The notes: generated by a model not told the origin, from the letters alone. 64,000 nucleotides of DNA from an uncultured Ruminococcus sp. (GCA_900543145.1 UQPZ01000005.1:1-64000); one strand, 5' to 3'; shown: positions 1 to 7,468, counted from the stretch's first letter. Translations and numbers: made by a program.

Positions 1-68
1 TCGCGTGATCGCTCCTGACGTCGCTCGAATCTGCAAAAATAAAATACAGTGCCGCCGCAAGTCATCAG

Positions 69-1823
69 TTATTTAGCCGCAAGCCTTTTGACAAGCTCCT
101 CGTCAGGCGTAACATAAAGCGTACGGTTGTTTGTAAATATAACCATTCCTGGTTTTGCTCCGTTTGGCTTCTTTACATACTTTATCAGCGTATAATCCAC
201 GGGAACCTGTGACGAATTTTTGCCCTTTGAATGATAAGCCGCAATTACCGCTGCTTCCTCCAGTGTTCTGTCGGGAGGAGTTTCTCCGCCGCAGGAAATA
301 ACGGTATGCGACCCCGTGATTCCCTGAGTATGAAGCCATATGTCCAGCTTATCGCTGTCCTTGCAGGTAAGCCTGTCGTTCTGCTTATTATTTCTCCCTA
401 CCCTGATCTCATATCCGTCCGAAGATACAAACCTTATCGGCGGCAGGCTCTTTGGAGGCTTTCCCTTTATCTTTGAAGACTTTACATACCCCTGCTCCGC
501 AAGCTCCAGCCTAAGCTGTATAATATCCGTTTCGCTGTCCGCTCTTGTAAGAGAATCGAAAACTGAGTCTATATATTCAAGCTCCTCCTCCCCCTGCTTT
601 ATAAGTCCTATCAGCTTTTTCTCCGCAGTATCCGCTTTACGGTATTCCTTGTAGTATTTCTGCGCATTCTGAGAAGGAGTAAGCCTTTTGTCAAGAGGAA
701 TTTTTATGACAGGACAGTCCGGCTCGTAGTAATCTCCGACCTCTGCCGTTCCCTGTCCCTTTTCAAGGCAATAAAGATTCGCCATAATCAGATCGCCGTA
801 TTTTTTTAGCTTATCACGTCCGGCACATTCCTTCAGCTCCTCACGCTGATTTGCAGTTCTTCTCGCTATTCTTTCTGAGGTACTTACAAGCATTTTAAAG
901 AGATCCTGCGCCCGCTGCTTCATTCTCGCCGTTCTGTCCCTTTCGGAAAAGAAATAATCAAGCACTACGCTCGGAGATCCAAACTGCTTTGTTACCATAA
1001 GAGCGCCGTACTGATTTACTGCCGTAAAACAAAAATCCTTCAGCAGTCCGTCCTTTGTTTTTAATACAGTATACTTATTTTCTCCGTTTCTTATTTCAGC
1101 GGCCGTTTTCCTGAGGTAAAATTTAAGCCTGTCAAATTCCTCGTCAGTCATATCCTGTACTGCGATTTCTGTTCCCCGGGCAGCAAAATACTCCGCTTCT
1201 CTTGCAAAGACAGGAGAGATTCCCTCTATTGCTTTCATTAATGCCTTAGACAGACTTAGCTGAGGATACCTCCCTATCTCCGCACATATATCCTCCGCTT
1301 CAGAATCAAGCAGCGAAAGCTTAGGTTCTCTGGGCGGCAAAGTATACGCCATACCCGGAAGTACCATTCTTACTGCGGACATATCCTGACCTACACGCTT
1401 TATACTGTCAATTATTCTTCCTTCGGAATTTATAAGTATAAGATTCGAGTGCCTGCCCATTATTTCAGCCGCAAGCGTCAGCCGGCATATATCTCCCATC
1501 TCGTTGGCGGAATCAAAATCAAAATAAAGTATCCGCTCAAACCCGTCCTGTCTGATGTCCACAAGCTTTCCGGACGACAAATGCTTTCTCATAAACATAC
1601 AGAACATTGGGGGAGTTTTCGGATTTTCTATCTCTGCCTTTGTTACATGAACTCTGGCAGTTCCCGCTCCCGAATTTAAAAGCAGCTTATATGCGCCATC
1701 CTTAGTCCTTATCCCGAAAACAAGCTCCTCTCTTGAGGGCTGATGTATCTTCTCTACACGTCCGCCTATAAGAGGTGAAAGCTCGTTTTTTACCAGTCTT
1801 AAAAATACTCCGTCAAGGGCCAT
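69..1823 (-). CDS. rqcH: NFACT-family ribosome quality control protein RqcH
   Basis: Rqc2/NFACT homologue of 584 aa, the usual length for RqcH (formerly called fibronectin-binding protein A). In the family it binds 50S subunits carrying stalled peptidyl-tRNA and recruits tRNA-Ala to build C-terminal alanine tails for degradation. The N-terminal NFACT-N domain is seen in the MALDGVF start and the GRHSNLILI motif near residue 123. A helical middle region follows, and the C-terminal NFACT-R domain carries DIWLHTQGITGSH near residue 496. The ATG has AAGGAG about 10 nt upstream. It is the last gene of a likely trmK, small membrane ORF, nif3-like, rqcH operon, with a 15 nt gap to the gene before it. 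Confidence 0.93.
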   Translation of the reverse strand: MALDGVFLRLVKNELSPLIGGRVEKIHQPSREELVFGIRTKDGAYKLLLNSGAGTARVHVTKAEIENPKTPPMFCMFMRKHLSSGKLVDIRQDGFERILYFDFDSANEMGDICRLTLAAEIMGRHSNLILINSEGRIIDSIKRVGQDMSAVRMVLPGMAYTLPPREPKLSLLDSEAEDICAEIGRYPQLSLSKALMKAIEGISPVFAREAEYFAARGTEIAVQDMTDEEFDRLKFYLRKTAAEIRNGENKYTVLKTKDGLLKDFCFTAVNQYGALMVTKQFGSPSVVLDYFFSERDRTARMKQRAQDLFKMLVSTSERIARRTANQREELKECAGRDKLKKYGDLIMANLYCLEKGQGTAEVGDYYEPDCPVIKIPLDKRLTPSQNAQKYYKEYRKADTAEKKLIGLIKQGEEELEYIDSVFDSLTRADSETDIIQLRLELAEQGYVKSSKIKGKPPKSLPPIRFVSSDGYEIRVGRNNKQNDRLTCKDSDKLDIWLHTQGITGSHTVISCGGETPPDRTLEEAAVIAAYHSKGKNSSQVPVDYTLIKYVKKPNGAKPGMVIFTNNRTLYVTPDEELVKRLAAK

Positions 1824-1838
1824 AATTTTTTGATCTCC

Positions 1839-2603
1839 TTAAAATTCATATGATAAAATATCTTTGTTGCTCTCAGCCACAGAAAACTCAGCCTGCGGAA
1901 ATTTTTCCGACAGAATATTTTTCATATATCCGCAGAATATATTTTCGGTATGAAAATGACCGCCGTCGATTACGCATATTCCTGCATTGTGAGCGTCTGT
2001 AAATATATCATGCTTTACGTCGCCGGTTATTAAACAGTCCGCCTTTTTGGACATAGCACTTCCTAAAAAACTTCCTCCGCTGCCTGAGCAGACTGCTATC
2101 CGTGACAGCATACGGTCATCTCCCAGATCATTATATCTTACAACCGTATTGCCAAGCGCAGATCTGACCCTTGCCGCCATAGCTCTGCAGGAGAGCGGCT
2201 GACGATCGCAAACATATCCGATAGGTGCTCCGTTTTCCACAGCAAGCGGTTCTTTCGGCACAAGTCCAAGCTTCTCGCACAAAATATCGTTCATCTTAGC
2301 CGAATCGAAATTCGTATGCGCCGAAACCGCAGAAATTCCTGCCCTGCAAAGCTTGACCGCAGGATTATTCTCATCAAGAGTTTTCAGTCCCCTGAAGATC
2401 ACAGGATGGTGAGTAATGATCAAATCAGCCTTTACCCGCTCAGCCTCGGCAATAATTTCATTTGTAATGTCGAGAGCAATAAGCGCGCGCCTTACCTCAC
2501 CGCCGTTAAATAGCACATTAAGACCACTGTTGTCGTAACCCTCCTGCAAAGAGTACGGAGCGATCTCGTCTATGTAATTGTAAATATCCTTAGCTGTTAT
2601 CAT
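1839..2603 (-). CDS. Nif3-like dinuclear metal centre protein (YqfO family)
   Basis: Nif3/DUF34 family, 254 aa. Metal-binding signatures are visible: ITHHPVIF near residue 62, AHTNFDSA near residue 95, GDVKHD near 195 and DGGHFHTE near 214. Together they form the two-metal site of this ring-shaped hexameric family. The activity is unsettled; GTP cyclohydrolase-like and metal-chaperone roles have been suggested. This is the short form without the inserted PII-like domain of longer YqfO proteins. The start is preceded by GAGGAGG inside the upstream small ORF, with a 14 nt overlap. Adjacency to trmK is common in Firmicutes and supports the call. Confidence 0.9.
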   Translation of the reverse strand: MITAKDIYNYIDEIAPYSLQEGYDNSGLNVLFNGGEVRRALIALDITNEIIAEAERVKADLIITHHPVIFRGLKTLDENNPAVKLCRAGISAVSAHTNFDSAKMNDILCEKLGLVPKEPLAVENGAPIGYVCDRQPLSCRAMAARVRSALGNTVVRYNDLGDDRMLSRIAVCSGSGGSFLGSAMSKKADCLITGDVKHDIFTDAHNAGICVIDGGHFHTENIFCGYMKNILSEKFPQAEFSVAESNKDILSYEF

Positions 2604-2790
2604 TCTGATCCTCCTCTTTTTTCGGGTTTCTGTCTTTAATTAAGGCATTGAGAAATTCGTACAATCCTATCAAAACGGCAAATACAACTAGCGGAATACC
2701 TGAAAACAGAGCTAGTCCCATATGAGCCTCGCTGAGATAGAAACTGAATACATTACTGTACTCCTTTGCCGTCTCTTCAGTTCTCATCAT
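2590..2790 (-). CDS. Small single-pass membrane protein, unknown
   Basis: 66-codon ORF squeezed between trmK (stop 9 nt upstream) and the nif3-like gene (14 nt overlap). It has one strongly hydrophobic helix at about residues 25-48 and a short charged C-terminal tail rich in K, E, D and N. There is no clear Shine-Dalgarno before the ATG-ATG start, so expression would rest on coupling to trmK. Tight packing on one strand and plausible membrane topology favour a real gene. I recognise no family. It could still be a chance ORF. Confidence 0.55.
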   Translation of the reverse strand: MMRTEETAKEYSNVFSFYLSEAHMGLALFSGIPLVVFAVLIGLYEFLNALIKDRNPKKEEDQNDNS

Positions 2791-2799
2791 GTCAAGGTA

Positions 2800-3477
2800 T
2801 CATACGGAAATTTTTAATTTAAGAACCTTGGCGGTTTCGATCATTTTATCTCCTTCGGATTTTTTCCCTTCCGAACGGAGCATTCCCCTGCCAGCCGTTT
2901 CAAGCCTTTCAGCCTGACGAAGCAGATATTTTTTTCCGTCCTCGGTATCCGCAGTAACCATTCCTGCGTAAAGATAAGCCGTATCGCATTTATAATCAGG
3001 AGCTCTGCCTATGTAAACCGCCTGCATGACCGAATAGACAAAACGTCCGTCCTCACAGGGAATTTCTCTTATTATCCTGAAGCCGTTATCATAAAGCCAC
3101 TTTCTCAGATGATCCCACTTTGTCATAGGCTGAAGAACTAGATTTATTCGGTTTTCCCTGATCCATTCCGCCCTGTCTATAATTGAAGCAATAAGCTCTC
3201 CGCCCATTCCGGCTATGACAATATCTGTAACTCCGTCGGGGCATATTTTGTCCAGTCCGTCGGATAATACCAGCTGTATCTTATTTTCAAGTCCAAGTCT
3301 TTTTACAGTAGCCTCAGCGGCTTTAAGCGGCTTTTCGTTTATATCGCAGGCTATACAGATTTCACATATTCCCTCAGTAATAAGATAAGCCGCCAGATGA
3401 CCGTGATCTGTACCGACATCTACAGCCTTTTTTCCGCTGCAAAGCTCAGCGCAGGCAAGAAGTCTGCGGTCGTTCAT
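2800..3477 (-). CDS. trmK: tRNA (adenine(22)-N1)-methyltransferase TrmK
   Basis: Class I SAM-dependent methyltransferase that makes m1A at position 22 of tRNA in Firmicutes. The 225 aa match family length. The SAM-binding motif DVGTDHGHLAAYL lies at about residues 20-32, and the TrmK signature IVIAGMGGELI near 86. LVLQPM and the following hydrophobic segment match the family core. GGGAGAG precedes the ATG by about 6 nt. It is the first gene of the operon leading to rqcH; the nif3-like gene next but one is a typical partner. Confidence 0.92.
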   Translation of the reverse strand: MNDRRLLACAELCSGKKAVDVGTDHGHLAAYLITEGICEICIACDINEKPLKAAEATVKRLGLENKIQLVLSDGLDKICPDGVTDIVIAGMGGELIASIIDRAEWIRENRINLVLQPMTKWDHLRKWLYDNGFRIIREIPCEDGRFVYSVMQAVYIGRAPDYKCDTAYLYAGMVTADTEDGKKYLLRQAERLETAGRGMLRSEGKKSEGDKMIETAKVLKLKISV

Positions 3478-3510
3478 TTAAATCTCTCCCGAATTACAAT
3501 ATATCAAAAT

Positions 3511-3545
3511 ACGCTGTTTCAAAGTCATAAGACCATGAACAGCGT
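3511..3545 (-). terminator. Hairpin between the DUF1858 gene and trmK
   Basis: An 8 bp inverted repeat (ACGCTGTT / AACAGCGT) encloses a smaller GTC/GAC stem, followed on the minus strand by ATTTTGATATATT. It sits just after the DUF1858 stop and is probably its terminator, though the T-run is imperfect. Confidence 0.55.
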
Positions 3546-3567
3546 ACCCTGAGCATAAATAAAAAAT

Positions 3568-3771
3568 TTAACCGCCGATATGCGCGTTAAGCTTTTCGAT
3601 CATACTTTCAACGTCAACTCCATGAACCTCACAAGCCTGTTCAAGAGTTTCCCCTCTGGACGAAGGACAGTAAAGGCAGTGCATACCCATTTCAGTAAAA
3701 AACTTTGCAGTAGTTTCATCATGATCCATAATTTCTCCGATAATGGTATCCCTTGTTACTTTAAAAGCCAT
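3568..3771 (-). CDS. DUF1858 domain protein
   Basis: 67-residue protein that is essentially one DUF1858 domain: VTRDTIIGEIM at the N-terminus, then the Cys pair in MHCLYCPSSRGETLEQAC. In this family the CxxC often appears as a domain of redox or hybrid-cluster-type proteins, or alone as here; its role is unknown. An upstream in-frame ATG at 3789 overlaps the AAAGGAG ribosome site, so the start is placed at 3771, 7 nt downstream of that site. Flanking terminators suggest a single-gene unit. Confidence 0.85.
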   Translation of the reverse strand: MAFKVTRDTIIGEIMDHDETTAKFFTEMGMHCLYCPSSRGETLEQACEVHGVDVESMIEKLNAHIGG

Positions 3772-3991
3772 TTTTAATACTCCTTTCATTTAAACTGCTT
3801 ATTTATATTATAACCAATTTTTCGGCGCAATGCAATAGTTATTTTTAAATTTATACAGAAATCAGTTTTTGTTTTTACAGTTATTATTTTGCCAAACCAA
3901 CGAGTTCTTTCTGTCTTTTACCAGCCGTATAACAGTAATAAAACATAAAGACCATATTATTCCCTTTAAAATTGATGTCAAAAAACAAAAA

Positions 3992-4012
3992 GAGCCGCCT
4001 TAAAGGCAGCTC
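3992..4012 (-). terminator. Intrinsic terminator of the zinc-ribbon gene
   Basis: On the minus strand GAGCTGCC pairs with GGCGGCTC (one G-U pair) around a short TTTAA loop, followed by TTTTTGTTTTTTG. It lies 35 nt beyond the zinc-ribbon gene stop. Confidence 0.85.
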
Positions 4013-4046
4013 AAAGAGTCTTTATAAAAAGATTTCTTCTGAGAAA

Positions 4047-4322
4047 TTAGTTCTCTCTCATTTTTGCAAAGCACTCGCTGCAGTAAACAGGTCTGTCCTC
4101 GTTTGGCTTGAAAGGAATAGTAGCCTCTCCGCCGCAGGCAGCACAGGTAGCTGTGTACATCTGTCTTTCGGTTCTTGAAGAGTTCTTTCTTGAATCACGG
4201 CAAGCCTTACATCTCTGAGGCTCGTTTTCAAAGCCCTTGCTTGCGTAAAATTCCTGTTCGCCTGCTGTGAAAACAAATTCGTTTCCGCAGTCCTTGCATA
4301 CCAATGTCTTGTCTTCGTACAT
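4047..4322 (-). CDS. Two-ribbon zinc-binding protein
   Basis: 91 aa with two zinc-ribbon-like units. The first has CKDC near residue 9 and CKAC near 38; the second has CAAC near 60 and CSEC near 81, giving four CxxC pairs. The first unit resembles the probable zinc-binding domain (FVFTAGEQEFYASKGF) common in small Firmicute proteins. Function is unknown; nucleic-acid binding or a regulatory role is only an inference. GAGG precedes the ATG by 9 nt. The leader contains the degenerate tRNA-like element at 4351-4415. Confidence 0.85.
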   Translation of the reverse strand: MYEDKTLVCKDCGNEFVFTAGEQEFYASKGFENEPQRCKACRDSRKNSSRTERQMYTATCAACGGEATIPFKPNEDRPVYCSECFAKMREN

Positions 4323-4350
4323 GATTTTATACCTCGCTAAAATTAAAATG

Positions 4351-4415
4351 TGCCCTGGTCGGACTTACACCGACATCTTTGTAAAACAACGCTCTGTAAT
4401 TAAGCTACCCGGCCA
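4351..4415 (-). pseudogene. Degenerate tRNA-Val(UAC)-like element
   Basis: Reading on the minus strand, a D-arm TAGCTTAATTACAGAGC is followed by an anticodon-like loop TTTACAA (UAC) and a T-arm GTCGG-TGTAAGT-CCGAC. The T-arm is canonical except that the expected TTCAAGT loop has become TGTAAGT. The acceptor arms TGGCCGG and CAGGGCA pair at only five of seven positions, and the anticodon stem GTTGT/AGATG is broken. At 65 nt it is shorter than a normal tRNA. I read it as a decayed tRNA remnant, or a tRNA-like leader, between the sigma factor and zinc-ribbon genes. Confidence 0.55.
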
Positions 4416-4440
4416 TACAATACAGAATAATTCTTTTTTG

Positions 4441-5013
4441 CTATCTCAAAACCGCTTTAAGTTTTCGCCTAACCCTCTGCATTGCGTTGTTAACCGTCTT
4501 AACGGACACACCTAATTTTAATGCTATTTGATTATAAGCCAAACCTGATAAGTAAAATTGAAATACGCGCCACTCCAACTCTGAAAGAGCTGAATAGATT
4601 TTATTGAAAATTTCATTCATGCGTTCTTTTTCAAGAACAATATTCTCGGGAATATCCGCCGGATCGTGACCTGACGCTTCATCGTCCTCTCCGGAAATCT
4701 CCTCCAAGCTTGCTTTGTCCTTATTGAACGCCGAAATCATTCTGTTTCTGATACACGTTATAGCGTAGGTTGCGAACTTAACCTCCTTTTCAGCATCAAA
4801 CGTCTGAACAGCCTTCATAAGACCCATCAGACCCTCCTGAATAAGATCGTCGTATACGCCACCGACAAAGGAACCTGCCCTTGCCTCAATAGTGCAGATA
4901 TATCTTGAGATCAGCGAAAGCGCCGCCTGCCTGTCGTTGTTCTTAGCCATAACGGCAAGCTGTTCATCGGAACACTCAGCATAACCGCCGTTTCCCAGCT
5001 GACTGTTATCCAT
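4441..5013 (-). CDS. sigH: RNA polymerase sigma-70 family factor, SigH-like
   Basis: Sigma factor of the SigH/Sigma-30 type. Region 2 is seen as DDLIQEGLMGLMKAV with FATYAITCIRNRM, and region 4 HTH as YNQIALKLGVSVKTVNNA near the C-terminus. In Firmicutes this factor drives transition-phase genes, and in some sporulation or competence genes. The open frame extends to a GTG at 5037, but the mapped -10 (5054-5059) would leave a leader of only about 10 nt. The ATG at 5013, preceded by GGTGGG, is therefore preferred, giving 190 aa. An acidic linker (residues about 110-125) separates regions 2 and 4. The gene name rests on similarity. Confidence 0.85.
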   Translation of the reverse strand: MDNSQLGNGGYAECSDEQLAVMAKNNDRQAALSLISRYICTIEARAGSFVGGVYDDLIQEGLMGLMKAVQTFDAEKEVKFATYAITCIRNRMISAFNKDKASLEEISGEDDEASGHDPADIPENIVLEKERMNEIFNKIYSALSELEWRVFQFYLSGLAYNQIALKLGVSVKTVNNAMQRVRRKLKAVLR

Positions 5014-5053
5014 CAAACTATATCCCACCATTCGCACTATATGATGTAATAAT

Positions 5054-5082
5054 ATAATACCATATCAGAACCCCGCTGTCAA
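5054..5082 (-). promoter_or_regulatory. Sigma-A promoter of the sigH-like gene
   Basis: TTGACA (5077-5082), 17 nt spacer, TATTAT (5054-5059). The close spacing to the gene helps decide its start codon. Confidence 0.8.
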
Positions 5083-5178
5083 GTGATTTTAAAATTTAAA
5101 TTAACATTTCGGCAAATTTGTAATATCCTACACATTTGAAGCCTGTTTGATAGTAATTTTGACTAACCGCATAAAAAA

Positions 5179-5206
5179 ACAGGAACGAGCAAATACCCGT
5201 CCCTGT
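5179..5206 (-). terminator. Intrinsic terminator after the hydro-lyase beta gene
   Basis: Minus-strand ACAGGGACG pairs with CGTTCCTGT (one G-U) and is followed by a run of seven T. It lies 24 nt past the stop of the hydro-lyase gene. Confidence 0.85.
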
Positions 5207-5229
5207 TAAAATAACCAAAATACAAATAT

Positions 5230-5796
5230 TTATACCTGAAAATATTTAGCCCTGCCTACAGAAAAAATATCTCCTCCGAAGCAGTCATCTGCTACAATAA
5301 GCGGAAACTTTTCAACATAAAGCCGTTTAACCGACTCACAGCCCAGATCCTCAAATGCGATAACTTCACATGATTTTATACAATTGCAGGCCAATGCGCC
5401 AGCTCCGCCAACTGCGCAAAGATATATCGCCTTATTGCGTACTATAGCTTCCCTTACCTCTGAGGAACGCTCGCCTTTCCCTATCATTGCGCCTAAACCC
5501 AGATCAAGCAGTCTGGGAGCGAACCTGTCCATTCTGCCCGAAGTAGTCGGCCCACAGGAACCGATCGGCTTTCCATCAGGCGCAGGAGTAGGCCCTGCAT
5601 AGTAAATAACCGCGTTTTCAAGCTCAAAGGGCAGTTCTCCGCCCTCGTCAAGAAGCTTCATGAAACGCTTATGAGCGGCGTCGCGCGCAGTATAAACCGT
5701 TCCCGTCAGAAGAAGCTTATCTCCGCACCGAAACTCCTCAGCACGTTTTTTCAGTTCCTCCGCCCTGACTTCTATAAGCTCAGCAGTGTCAGCCAT
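5230..5796 (-). CDS. Fe-S hydro-lyase beta subunit (class I fumarase/tartrate dehydratase type)
   Basis: Beta subunit of the two-subunit [4Fe-4S] fumarase/tartrate dehydratase family. Signatures TARDAAHKRF, YYAGPTPAPDGKPIGSCG, PTTSGRMDRF and GMIGKGERS are all present in order, and length (188 aa) is normal. Family members act with an alpha subunit that holds the cluster, normally encoded next door. None is present here; the upstream neighbour is a DivIVA-like gene. An in-frame TTG at 5814 exists, but the ATG at 5796 overlaps the upstream stop as ATGGCTGA, suggesting translational coupling. Substrate cannot be told from sequence. Confidence 0.88.
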   Translation of the reverse strand: MADTAELIEVRAEELKKRAEEFRCGDKLLLTGTVYTARDAAHKRFMKLLDEGGELPFELENAVIYYAGPTPAPDGKPIGSCGPTTSGRMDRFAPRLLDLGLGAMIGKGERSSEVREAIVRNKAIYLCAVGGAGALACNCIKSCEVIAFEDLGCESVKRLYVEKFPLIVADDCFGGDIFSVGRAKYFQV

Positions 5797-6742
5797 CGTC
5801 TTCAACCAGATCAAGACCCTCGTCGATAAGATCTCTTGCAGTATTTACAGAGCCTATGCTTGCTCCGTACAGGTCATTAAGCGAAGTAACAAGCTTCTGT
5901 ACCGTATCGCTGAGTGCGGTAAACTCCGTCTTGACAGAATTTCTGAGCCCGGCTGATTTCTCTCTGATAACTCCGGCTTCGTTGGTTGCGTCTGAGATCA
6001 TTTTATCAGCCTTTGACTTAGCTTCATATGTAACCGATTCTGCCTCTGCCTTAGCATTTGAAGTAAGCTTTTCAGCCTCAGCTTTTGCAGAAGAGGTTAC
6101 GGCTTCCGCCTCGGCTCTTGCAGCGGCAGTCATAGCGTCAGCGCTCTGCTTAGCGGTCTGAAGTGTATTGTTAGCCTCAGTCTGAGCGTCAGTAACAAGC
6201 TTTTCAGCCTGAGCATTAGCGTCGTCAAGGATCTGGTTCTGAAGCTGAGCAGCTTCCTCTTCCATCTGCTTAGCCGCCTTTTTAGCCTCTGTAACTACCT
6301 TATTTGCGGTATTTTGAGCTTCAATAAATACGCTTCCGAGATCAAATGCGGGAGCAGCTCCGGTACCTGCGTTAGCTTCAGCATTTTCAAGCTTCTCCTT
6401 GAGATCCTCTATCTCATTCTTCTGCTTTTCAAGCTCTGCGTCCTTCTCAGTTATCTGCTGTTCATAGTCTGCGATCTGAACCTTCATGGTATCGGTAGAA
6501 GCCATCAGCTCGGCAATTTTATTCTTAGCCTCTTCAACCTTTTTCTCAAGTTCCTTCTTGCCCTCGAAATCACCCTGAGCACCGCCGCCGGTTTTTTCAA
6601 GCCGCTCGATAGTTTCCTGCTGATCGGCAACCTGAGATTCAAGATTGTAAATTTTAGAGTTCAAATCATCTACATAAGCCAGAACGTCCGATTTATCGAA
6701 TCCGCCCATACGGACCGTTCTTAAATATCCATTACTTGCCAT
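5789..6742 (-). CDS. DivIVA-like coiled-coil protein with 11-residue repeats
   Basis: 317 aa. Residues 1-50 resemble the DivIVA N-terminus (GGFDKSDVLAYVDDLNSKI). A heptad coiled coil covers about 60-122, then a glycine/alanine linker. From about residue 165 to 263 there is a long series of 11-residue units such as KAEAEKLTSNA and KAEAESVTYEA, typical of right-handed hendecad coiled coils. DivIVA-family proteins bind curved membrane at poles and septa; a scaffold role at the cell envelope is an inference. GGAGG lies 9 nt before the ATG. It has its own promoter and overlaps the hydro-lyase gene by 8 nt. Confidence 0.8.
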   Translation of the reverse strand: MASNGYLRTVRMGGFDKSDVLAYVDDLNSKIYNLESQVADQQETIERLEKTGGGAQGDFEGKKELEKKVEEAKNKIAELMASTDTMKVQIADYEQQITEKDAELEKQKNEIEDLKEKLENAEANAGTGAAPAFDLGSVFIEAQNTANKVVTEAKKAAKQMEEEAAQLQNQILDDANAQAEKLVTDAQTEANNTLQTAKQSADAMTAAARAEAEAVTSSAKAEAEKLTSNAKAEAESVTYEAKSKADKMISDATNEAGVIREKSAGLRNSVKTEFTALSDTVQKLVTSLNDLYGASIGSVNTARDLIDEGLDLVEDDG

Positions 6743-6779
6743 AATTCATTACCTCCAAAGATAATTAAAGTTCAATAAT

Positions 6780-6808
6780 ATTATACTATATTCAAGACTT
6801 ATTTTCAA
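6780..6808 (-). promoter_or_regulatory. Promoter of the DivIVA-like gene
   Basis: TTGAAA (6803-6808), 17 nt spacer, TATAAT (6780-6785), about 38 nt before the start codon. Confidence 0.8.
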
Positions 6809-6919
6809 CTGCTTTCCTGTCATTTTTAAAACTTTATAATGTTTGACTAAATTCCGACTGTTTTTTTGGGTATTTTGTCAAAACTTATTTCTGTAAAAGT
6901 CTTAATAAATATCCTTATT

Positions 6920-7147
6920 TTTTTATTACCCAAAACCAAAACAACTCCTCATAAGTCGGCGTGACTTTTCAATGCTAAGTCCCCGAACCTGCATGAAATG
7001 AGGCTTTTCTCAGAATATAGTGATCACTTAAATCAAATGATAGTTTTTGTCCGAATAAACTTGTTCATTCGTCCATCTTTCGGGAAATCCTGTATTCATA
7101 CGCATTTTCGGTATAATTGGCAGCTGAAACATACTGGTATCGACATT
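6920..7147 (-). ncRNA. Putative structured non-coding RNA
   Basis: Lies just downstream of a strong promoter (7154-7182) and has no long ORF on the minus strand. Three helices form a three-way junction with no unpaired junction bases: 6947-6952 with 6998-7003; 6953-6957 with 6963-6967; 6968-6975 with 6991-6997 (one bulge). A possible closing stem joins 7105-7116 to 6923-6935, and a 9 bp hairpin (CGAATGAAC/GTTTATTCG) lies between. It matches no RNA I can name; tmRNA, RNase P and SRP RNA signatures are absent. A 6S-type RNA is possible but not shown. No clean terminator is visible, so the 3' end is approximate. Confidence 0.5.
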
Positions 7148-7153
7148 ATTTTT

Positions 7154-7182
7154 ATTATATCAAAAATTCAGCAAAATTTCAA
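7154..7182 (-). promoter_or_regulatory. Consensus promoter for the structured RNA
   Basis: TTGAAA (7177-7182), 17 nt spacer, TATAAT (7154-7159). Predicted start is near 7147. No coding start follows for over 400 nt except the DivIVA-like gene, which has its own promoter. Confidence 0.7.
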
Positions 7183-7287
7183 GTGAATTTTATCCAAAGC
7201 TTTCTCTTTTACTTGGATTTCCTTATAAAGCTCCGCTATTTTTAATCCGATCATCTTTTTCATAAAAGTCAGGTAGCTTCTAACCAA
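7168..7287 (-). CDS. Possible 39-aa small protein
   Basis: TTG-started ORF directly after ATGGAGGTGG, lying between the ftsZ terminator and the structured-RNA promoter. The peptide is basic and amphipathic (KKMIGLKIAELYKEIQVKEK) and uses ordinary codons for this genome. The Shine-Dalgarno to TTG spacing is short (about 4-5 nt) and the ORF overlaps the downstream -35 hexamer. No family is recognised. It may be a genuine small peptide or chance. Confidence 0.35.
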   Translation of the reverse strand: MVRSYLTFMKKMIGLKIAELYKEIQVKEKALDKIHLKFC

Positions 7288-7339
7288 ACCACCTCCATTA
7301 AATATATTTTCCCCATAAAACGCTTTGCCTGCAAAAAAA

Positions 7340-7361
7340 GGACGGATACAACGATCCGCCC
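7340..7361 (-). terminator. Terminator downstream of ftsZ
   Basis: Minus-strand GGGCGGAT pairs with ATCCGTCC (one G-U) around CGTTGT, followed by TTTTTTT. It lies about 110 nt beyond the ftsZ stop and closes the dcw cluster. Confidence 0.85.
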
Positions 7362-7468
7362 ATTGAAAATACTTACATATTAACTTATTTCATCGGCAGC
7401 CGCTGACGCTTATAAGCAATTCAAAGCTTCAAAGCAAGCTTAGCTGTTTTTGGTTTGCCGAAAACTAA

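Noticed and set aside
1..68. Possible minus-strand gene start (MTCGGTVFYF...) running off the window
   Set aside because: No ribosome site, only about 20 codons visible, and lies directly after the rqcH stop; not supportable.
5960..6250. 33 bp repeat pattern in DNA, considered as a CRISPR or mini-satellite
   Set aside because: The period equals 11 codons and the repeats lie in frame in the DivIVA-like gene; they reflect the coiled coil, with no constant repeat or variable spacers.
6920..7147. Assignment of the structured RNA to tmRNA, RNase P, SRP RNA
   Set aside because: The conserved cores of these RNAs are absent on both strands. A 6S-type RNA was considered but I could not show the large central bubble.
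6998..7186. Plus-strand ORF of 62 codons
   Set aside because: Overlaps the structured-RNA region on the other strand, has no ribosome site and no recognisable protein character.
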